From JALZEG01 sp036258555 (GTDB lineage Bacteria > Actinomycetota > CADDZG01 > WHSQ01): 19,246 bases of DNA. Each line of letters opens with the position of its first letter. Position 1 is the first letter of the stretch. The stretch is from positions 1-19,246 of the forward strand of contig DATADL010000284.1 of NCBI GenBank assembly GCA_036258555.1, read 5' to 3'. Under the pieces are notes generated by a model. It did not search any database. It was not told the DNA's origin and saw nothing but the letters and a program-made list of their open reading frames with translations. Position numbers and translations under genes: made by a program. Below, piece by piece: positions 15,022 to 19,246 of this stretch.

Positions 15022-15564
15022 GTGGCGATCCTTCCCATACGCACGTTCGGAGACCCGGTCCTGCGCGAGCGCGCCCGCGATGTCGAGCAGGTGACCGAGG
15101 TGCACCGCAGGCTCGTCTCCGACATGCTCGAGACGATGCGGGACGCTCCCGGCGTCGGGCTCGCCGGCCCCCAGGTCGGCGTGCTCGAGCGGGTCTTCGT
15201 GTGGGAGGTCGAGGGCGGCCACGGCGCCTTGTTCAACCCGGTGATCGTCCGCCGCTCCGACGAGAAGGTGGCAGGCGAGGAGGGCTGCCTGTCGATCCCC
15301 GGGCTCGCCTACGACGTCGAGCGGCATGCCTCGGTGACCGTCGAGGGGCTCGACGCCGACGGACGCCCGGTTTCGATCGACGCCGGCGACGACGACTTCC
15401 TGGCCCGCGTGTTCCAGCACGAAATCGACCACCTCGACGGAGTCCTCTTCATCGACCGTCTCCCGGACGGCACTCGCAAGGAGGCCCTGCGGAGCCTGCG
15501 GGAGCAGCTGCTGGGGCTCCCCGGCGCGCAGGAGGCGCGGCCCCCCCGCGAGGAAGCTCTCTGA
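15022..15564 (+). CDS. def: Peptide deformylase
   Basis: Removes the formyl group from the N-terminal methionine of new proteins. The 180-residue product has all three motifs: GVGLAGPQVG (44-53), EEGCLSIPG (86-94, metal ligand Cys89) and QHEIDHLDG (132-140, ligands His133 and His137, catalytic Glu134). GTG 15022, nine bases after CGGAG (15008-15012), gives the usual start MAILPIRTFGDPVLR. TTG 15001, which would overlap the priA stop, adds seven unlikely residues. The gene ends in TGA that overlaps the CTG proposed as the start of fmt, its functional partner. Confidence 0.95.
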   Translation: MAILPIRTFGDPVLRERARDVEQVTEVHRRLVSDMLETMRDAPGVGLAGPQVGVLERVFVWEVEGGHGALFNPVIVRRSDEKVAGEEGCLSIPGLAYDVERHASVTVEGLDADGRPVSIDAGDDDFLARVFQHEIDHLDGVLFIDRLPDGTRKEALRSLREQLLGLPGAQEARPPREEAL

Positions 15565-16481
15565 GGGCGGTCTTCTTCGGCACGCCGGCGTGGGCCGTGC
15601 CGAGCCTGCGCGCGCTCGCCGAGTCGCCGATCGAGCTCGCCGGCGTCGTGACGAACCCCGACAAGCCCGCGGGGCGCGGCATGGAGCTGCGGTCGTCGCC
15701 CGTGAAGGAGGAGGCGTTGCGAGCCGGCCTGGAGGTGCTCCAGCCCCGCCGCGCCCGCGAGCCGGAGCTCGAGGAGCGCCTGCGCGAGCTCGCCCCCGAC
15801 GTCGCCGTCGTCGTGGCATACGGAAGCATCCTGCCCGGATCGCTCCTCGAGGTCCCGCGGCTCGGCTTCGTCAACCTGCACTTCTCGCTCCTGCCGGAGT
15901 ACCGCGGCGCCGCGCCCGTCCAACGCGCGCTGATCGACGGCGTTGCCGTGACGGGCGTGTCCGTCATGGTGCTCACCGAGGGGATGGACGAGGGTCCGGT
16001 CCTCGCGACCCTGCAGGTGGCAGTGGAGCCCGACGACACCGCGGGGTCGCTGGGGGAGCGCATGGCGGGCATCGGCGCGCCGTTGCTGGTCGACACGCTC
16101 GCCCGGTACGCGGCGGGCGACCTCCGGCCGGTCGAGCAGGACCACGACCGCGCGACGTACGCTCCGAAGCTCTCGCCGGAGGAGGCCCGCATCGACTGGG
16201 ACCGGCCGGCGGAGTCGATCTCGAACCTCGTGCGCGGGCTGAACCCGGCCCCCGGGGCGTGGACGGAGCTGGACGGCAAGAGGCTCAAGGTGTGGGCGGT
16301 GCGGTCCGCTCCCGGTGACCTCGCGCCCGGCGCCGTCGCCGTCGAAGGCGGGGCGCTGCTCGCGGGGACCGGCTCGGGAGCGCTCGAGCTCGCCGACGTC
16401 CAGCTCGCAGGAAAGAAGCGGATGACGGGTGGCGAGCTCGCCCGCGGTCTTCGGCTTCCCCAGGGGGCGAGCGTCGCGTGA
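15561..16481 (+). CDS. fmt: Methionyl-tRNA formyltransferase, CTG start
   Basis: Formylates Met-tRNA(fMet) with 10-formyl-THF for initiation. The 306-residue product has the N-terminal start RAVFFGTPAWAVPSLRAL, the active-site block NLHFSLLPEYRGAAPVQRAL (Asn105, His107; the usual HPSLLP here reads HFSLLP) and Asp143 in EGMDEGP, then the C-terminal tRNA-binding OB-like domain (about 205-306). The proposed start is CTG 15561: it aligns with the family's initiating methionine, overlaps the def stop as CTGA, and follows AGGA (15551-15554) by six bases. No ATG, GTG or TTG lies in frame nearby upstream, and the next one downstream (GTG 15597) would remove the FGTP motif. Rpe follows with a four-base overlap (GTGA). 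Confidence 0.93.
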   Translation: MRAVFFGTPAWAVPSLRALAESPIELAGVVTNPDKPAGRGMELRSSPVKEEALRAGLEVLQPRRAREPELEERLRELAPDVAVVVAYGSILPGSLLEVPRLGFVNLHFSLLPEYRGAAPVQRALIDGVAVTGVSVMVLTEGMDEGPVLATLQVAVEPDDTAGSLGERMAGIGAPLLVDTLARYAAGDLRPVEQDHDRATYAPKLSPEEARIDWDRPAESISNLVRGLNPAPGAWTELDGKRLKVWAVRSAPGDLAPGAVAVEGGALLAGTGSGALELADVQLAGKKRMTGGELARGLRLPQGASVA

Positions 16482-17185
16482 ACGGGGCGGGCGGTCCCGG
16501 CGGCGGGCGAAGGCTGAAGATCGCGCCGTCGATCCTCACGGCCGACTTCGGCAGGATCGCCGAGGAGGTCTCGGCCGTCGCGCCGCACGTCGACTGGTTC
16601 CACCTCGACGTCATGGACGGCCACTACGTCGACAACATCACGTTCGGAGCGCCGACGGTCGAGGCGATCGACCGCGCGGTCGACACGCCGCTCCACGTCC
16701 ACCTCATGATCGAGAACCCCGCGAAGTTCGCGGCCGTGTTCGCGAAGGCGGGCGCCGACAGGATCTCTTTCCATCCGGAGGTCGTCCAAGACCCCGTGAA
16801 GGTCGTGGAGGAGATCCGGGCCGCGGGTGCGGAGGCGGGGGTCGCCGTGCACCCCGACGCCGACCTCGGCTGGGCCGAACGCCTCTTGGATCGTGTCGCG
16901 GTTGTCCTTATGATGACGGTACGTCCGGGTTTCGGGGGCCAGAAGTTCCTGGCGGAGGTCGTCCCCAAGATCGCGGAGGCCCGGAAGCTGGTCGACCAGG
17001 CGGGATCACGTGCCGATATAGAGGTAGACGGGGGCGTCAACCTCGAGACGATCGCGCAGCCTGTCGGGGCGGGGGCGAACGTCCTCGTCACGGGCAGCGC
17101 GGTCTACGACGGGCGCGACCCCGTTGCCGCCGCGAAACGTATTAGAGAGAGATTGGACATGCTGGCTCGAAAGGGTGGCCGATGA
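16478..17185 (+). CDS. rpe: Ribulose-phosphate 3-epimerase
   Basis: Interconverts ribulose 5-phosphate and xylulose 5-phosphate in the pentose phosphate pathway. The 235-residue TIM-barrel product has IAPSILTADF (15-24), the metal ligands His42 and Asp44 in HLDVMDG, His75 in LHVHLMIENP, the phosphate loop MTVRPGFGGQKF and the catalytic/metal Asp184 in EVDGGV. The GTG start at 16478 overlaps the fmt stop (GTGA) and gives a 12-residue Gly-rich leader before the barrel; no later standard start is closer to the first strand. It ends in an ATGA overlap with the response regulator gene. rsmB, which often lies between fmt and rpe in Actinobacteria, is absent. Confidence 0.96.
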   Translation: MNGAGGPGGGRRLKIAPSILTADFGRIAEEVSAVAPHVDWFHLDVMDGHYVDNITFGAPTVEAIDRAVDTPLHVHLMIENPAKFAAVFAKAGADRISFHPEVVQDPVKVVEEIRAAGAEAGVAVHPDADLGWAERLLDRVAVVLMMTVRPGFGGQKFLAEVVPKIAEARKLVDQAGSRADIEVDGGVNLETIAQPVGAGANVLVTGSAVYDGRDPVAAAKRIRERLDMLARKGGR

Positions 17186-18174
17186 TCGCCAGGCGCGAGC
17201 TCGTGCTCGTGGCCGACGACGACCAGGACATCGTCCGGTTCGTCGAGGTGAACCTGCGCCTGGAGGGCTACGAGGTCGCGACCGCCTCCGACGGCGAGCA
17301 GGCGCTGCAGGGAGCCTACGACCTCATGCCCGACCTCGTCCTCCTGGACGTCATGATGCCGAAGATCGACGGGTTCGAGGTGTGCCAGCGGCTGCGCGGC
17401 GACGCCCGCACGAAGCACATGTCGGTGATCATGCTCACCGCGAAGTCGTTGTCGGCGGACAAGGTCGTGGGCCTTACGGCGGGGGCCGACGACTACATGA
17501 TCAAGCCCTTCGACCCGATGGAGCTAGTCGCACGGGTGAAGTCCGCCCTGCGGCGCTCGCGGGAGATGCGCGCGGTGAACCCGCTCACGCAGCTGCCCGG
17601 GAACGTCCAGGTCCAGGAGGAGGTCGCGAAGCGGGTGTCTCTGGGCGCGCCGTTCGCGCTGATGTACGTCGACCTCGACAACTTCAAGGCGTTCAACGAC
17701 TACTACGGCTTCCTGCGCGGCGACGAGGCCATCAAGCTGCTGACGAAGTGCGCGGCCGGCGCGCTCGCGAAGCACGGGGGGCCGGGCTGCTTCCTCGGCC
17801 ACGTCGGCGGGGACGACTTCGTCGCGATCACGACGCCGGACGTCGCGGAGCTCGCCGCGAAGGAGATCATCGAGTGCTGGGACGACAAGATCTCCGAGCT
17901 CTACGACCCCGACGACCTGGAGCGCGGGTTCATCGAGGTGAAGGACCGCCAGGACCAGATGCACCGGTTCCCGCCGACGACCGTGTCGATCGGCATCGCT
18001 ACCAACACGCGCCGTCCGATCGGCAGCCACTGGGAGGCCTCGGAGATAGCCGCGGAGATGAAGCAGTTCGCGAAGCGGGAGCCGCGTTCGAGCTACGCGA
18101 TCGACCGCCGCCGGGACGACGACGGCGAGACCGAGCCGGCGGTAGCCCGGACGGACACGGGCTCGAGGGCCTAG
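17182..18174 (+). CDS. Response regulator with GGDEF-type (GGDDF) output domain
   Basis: The 330-residue product has an N-terminal receiver domain (about 6-125) with acidic pocket Asp13/Asp14, phospho-acceptor Asp56 (LLDVMMP), Thr86 and Lys108 (IKPF). A GGDEF-like domain follows (about 133-310): NPLTQLPGN, metal-binding Asp164 in VDLDNFKAFND, guanine-binding Asn172 and Asp181, and GGDDF (209-213) in place of GGDEF/GGEEF. The autoinhibitory RxxD site just before that motif is missing. It may make cyclic di-GMP when phosphorylated, or act only as a nucleotide sensor; the Glu-to-Asp change leaves this open. The ATG overlaps the rpe stop (ATGA), so it is co-transcribed with the housekeeping genes. 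No histidine kinase is nearby. The tail from about 310 is acidic and low-complexity. Confidence 0.93.
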   Translation: MIARRELVLVADDDQDIVRFVEVNLRLEGYEVATASDGEQALQGAYDLMPDLVLLDVMMPKIDGFEVCQRLRGDARTKHMSVIMLTAKSLSADKVVGLTAGADDYMIKPFDPMELVARVKSALRRSREMRAVNPLTQLPGNVQVQEEVAKRVSLGAPFALMYVDLDNFKAFNDYYGFLRGDEAIKLLTKCAAGALAKHGGPGCFLGHVGGDDFVAITTPDVAELAAKEIIECWDDKISELYDPDDLERGFIEVKDRQDQMHRFPPTTVSIGIATNTRRPIGSHWEASEIAAEMKQFAKREPRSSYAIDRRRDDDGETEPAVARTDTGSRA

Positions 18175-18199
18175 CTCTCGACTTTCTCGGGAACCAGCG

Positions 18200-18565
18200 T
18201 CATCGCGGGCCACCGGCCTCGCTCTCGAATACGAGGCGCGCGACGTGGAGCGCCTGCGCCCATGCATTCGGACGGCCGGGCGCGACCACCACGATTTCGT
18301 TCGCGGGAATCTCGGCCCAGCGGTGAACCCACCCCAACCCTGGTCCCAGGGGGCGATCCGACTGATCGAAGTCGTAGGTGACACCGAAGTGGAACAGCCG
18401 CCCGTCACGTGTTCCGACGACCCCGCTCATCGCGTGCATCCCGGCCTCGTGCCACTGGCCGAGGGCCGCGTCCTCCGGCCGCACCCCCTGGTCCTTCAGG
18501 CGCTCGCGAACGTCTCGCCACTGCGGCCGGTCGTCCTTCCTCAACTCGGCCGTCTTGACCACCAT
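18200..18565 (-). CDS. Unknown protein, paralogue B of a tandem pair
   Basis: The product (121 residues from ATG 18565: MVVKTAELRKDDRPQWRDVR onward) aligns along its length with the upstream gene's product, sharing TAELR-DDRPQWR-VRERL, RPEDAALG, GVT with a following FD, and GWVHRW. I recognise no domain; the Trp-, Arg- and Gly-rich, strand-turn pattern suggests a small soluble mixed alpha/beta protein. The start is uncertain. ATG 18565 has no ribosome site. A strong AAGGGAGG motif (near 18597-18604) lies too far upstream for it, and TTG 18622, overlapping the upstream stop as TTGA, would add 19 residues that still resemble the paralogue (W-PS---V). It ends 25 bases from the convergent regulator gene. 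Confidence 0.72.
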   Translation of the reverse strand: MVVKTAELRKDDRPQWRDVRERLKDQGVRPEDAALGQWHEAGMHAMSGVVGTRDGRLFHFGVTYDFDQSDRPLGPGLGWVHRWAEIPANEIVVVAPGRPNAWAQALHVARLVFESEAGGPR

Positions 18566-18618
18566 GCGCCGGACGTGACCGTCAGAGGGCCGCCATCCTC
18601 CCTTGCTGAGGTTCGTAT

Positions 18619-19008
18619 TCAATCGGCCGCTTCGAGGATCAGCTTCGCGATGCGGGCCGCCTGTGACCATCCATTCGGAAGTCCAGGAGCGAAGTCGCGG
18701 ATTTCGTCTCGCGGAACCTCTTCCCACCGGTGAACCCATCCGCTACCACGCTCTGCTGGCCGGCCGTGGCGATCGAACCCGAACGTGACGCCGAACAAGA
18801 ACAGCCGATCATGACGCGTCCCGATTAGCCCAAGCCACGAGTGGACGCCGCCGTTCTCCCATTCGCCGAGGGCGGCATCCTCCGGTCGGAGACCCAGCTG
18901 CGCGAGCCGCTCCCGAACTTCACGCCACTGCGGCCGATCGTCATTTCTTAACTCGGCCGTCTTGGCGATCAAGTATTCGACATTGGCTGGTGAGGGTTGC
19001 CACTGCAC
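18619..19008 (-). CDS. Unknown protein, paralogue A of a tandem pair
   Basis: The 129-residue product (MQWQPSPANVEYLIAKTAEL onward) is the better-preserved copy of the tandem pair. GTG 19008 is supported by GGAGAGG (19017-19023) eight bases upstream. The product has an amphipathic N-terminal helix with PQWREVRERLAQLGLRPEDAA and a beta-rich middle (DRLFLFGVTFGFDRHGRP, GSGWVHRWEEVP), with no signal peptide, membrane segment or recognised catalytic motif. The stop overlaps the possible TTG start of paralogue B. The start overlaps the end of the upstream ORF by about 40 bases; a TTG at 18972 would reduce this to four bases but has no ribosome site. Tandem duplicates next to a housekeeping block suggest an accessory function such as immunity or regulation, which is conjecture. 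Confidence 0.75.
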   Translation of the reverse strand: MQWQPSPANVEYLIAKTAELRNDDRPQWREVRERLAQLGLRPEDAALGEWENGGVHSWLGLIGTRHDRLFLFGVTFGFDRHGRPAERGSGWVHRWEEVPRDEIRDFAPGLPNGWSQAARIAKLILEAAD

Positions 19009-19246
19009 TCATTGATCCTCTCCGGGACGACCCGGATGCGCCACTCGCTCGCACCTGTCGGGGCGACTGCCTTGGAGGGCTTGAACTCCGCGTCGATGAT
19101 CGCCTGACTGACGGAGTAGATGGTGTACCCGGCGGCCGCTCCCACGGCCGCGGAGCACGCCAGATATTGATCCGTAAAGCGTGCTCCTCATGTAGTGCGT
19201 GCCGGCAGACGATCTCCTCGATCGAGAACGTGATCGGGAGCCGCGG
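18969..19246 (-). pseudogene. Right-edge ORF tail, probably frame-disrupted and partial
   Basis: Codon usage suggests coding on the minus strand in two frames that do not join. From the window edge to about 19199, the frame reading PRLPITFSIEEIVCRH has G or C at the third position in all 16 codons. From about 19163 to the stop at 18969-18971, a different frame (YLACSAAVGAAAGYTIYSVS, then EWRIRVVPERINEC) has it in 29 of the first 31 codons. The second frame is closed upstream by TGA at 19188-19190 and has only a GTG at 19145 without a ribosome site. Either one gene has suffered an indel near 19163-19198 (in nature or in assembly), or two genes meet here. The hydrophobic stretch LACSAAVGAAAGYTIYSV could be a membrane segment. 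No family is recognised. Confidence 0.35.

Noticed and set aside
18245..18733. Plus-strand ORF opposite the tandem unknown genes
   Set aside because: The minus-strand products are homologous to each other, which fixes the coding strand; the plus-strand frame is a shadow.
19009..19191. 60-residue minus-strand ORF starting at ATG 19191
   Set aside because: Arg/Gly-rich product and poor third-position GC; another minus-strand frame over the same bases has strongly coding-like codon usage.

Overview
This window is a piece of a very GC-rich chromosome (a sampled coding stretch, 10561-10620, is 45 of 60 G+C) that reads as Actinomycetota. Three things point there: a gene for mycobacterial-type integration host factor (mIHF), a PriA that has lost its ATP-binding loop while keeping its zinc cysteines, and the gene order pyrimidine genes - mihF - gmk - rpoZ - coaBC - metK - priA - def - fmt - rpe, which is the usual actinobacterial housekeeping block. 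The order differs from the well-known actinobacterial versions (no pyrF, no rsmB, several insertions), so an under-studied lineage or a metagenome bin is plausible. I cannot name a genus.

Layout. Positions 2-8202 (+) hold a compact UMP-synthesis operon: pyrC (5' end cut off), carA, a 34-residue very basic peptide, a VOC/glyoxalase-fold gene, carB, pyrK, pyrD (class 1B) and a Thermus-type pyrE. Neighbours overlap by 1-4 bases or nearly touch, which suggests translational coupling. A fresh promoter lies in 8203-8385, followed by mihF, gmk, rpoZ and coaBC (8386-10798, +). Positions 10799-11907 are an accessory island of lower GC: a minus-strand XRE-type regulator, a divergent 62-residue gene with a near-perfect Shine-Dalgarno, two palindromes between them, a terminator-like hairpin and a perfect 13-bp inverted repeat. 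Housekeeping resumes with metK, priA, def, fmt (apparently starting at CTG), rpe and a response regulator with a GGDEF-like domain (11908-18174, +). The right end (18200-19246, -) carries two tandem paralogous genes of unknown function and the tail of a further ORF whose reading frame seems broken.

How the genes work together. CarAB makes carbamoyl phosphate; PyrC, PyrD/PyrK and PyrE carry the pathway to OMP. The last enzyme, PyrF, is not in the slot where it is expected. Gmk, RpoZ, CoaBC, MetK, PriA, Def and Fmt supply GDP, an RNA polymerase subunit, coenzyme A, S-adenosylmethionine, replication-restart function and formyl-methionine handling. The parts least explained by known biology are the 34-residue peptide and VOC gene inside the car genes, the regulator/small-protein island, and the tandem unknown genes at the right end. 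I did not see a CRISPR array, rRNA, tRNA or intact transposase.
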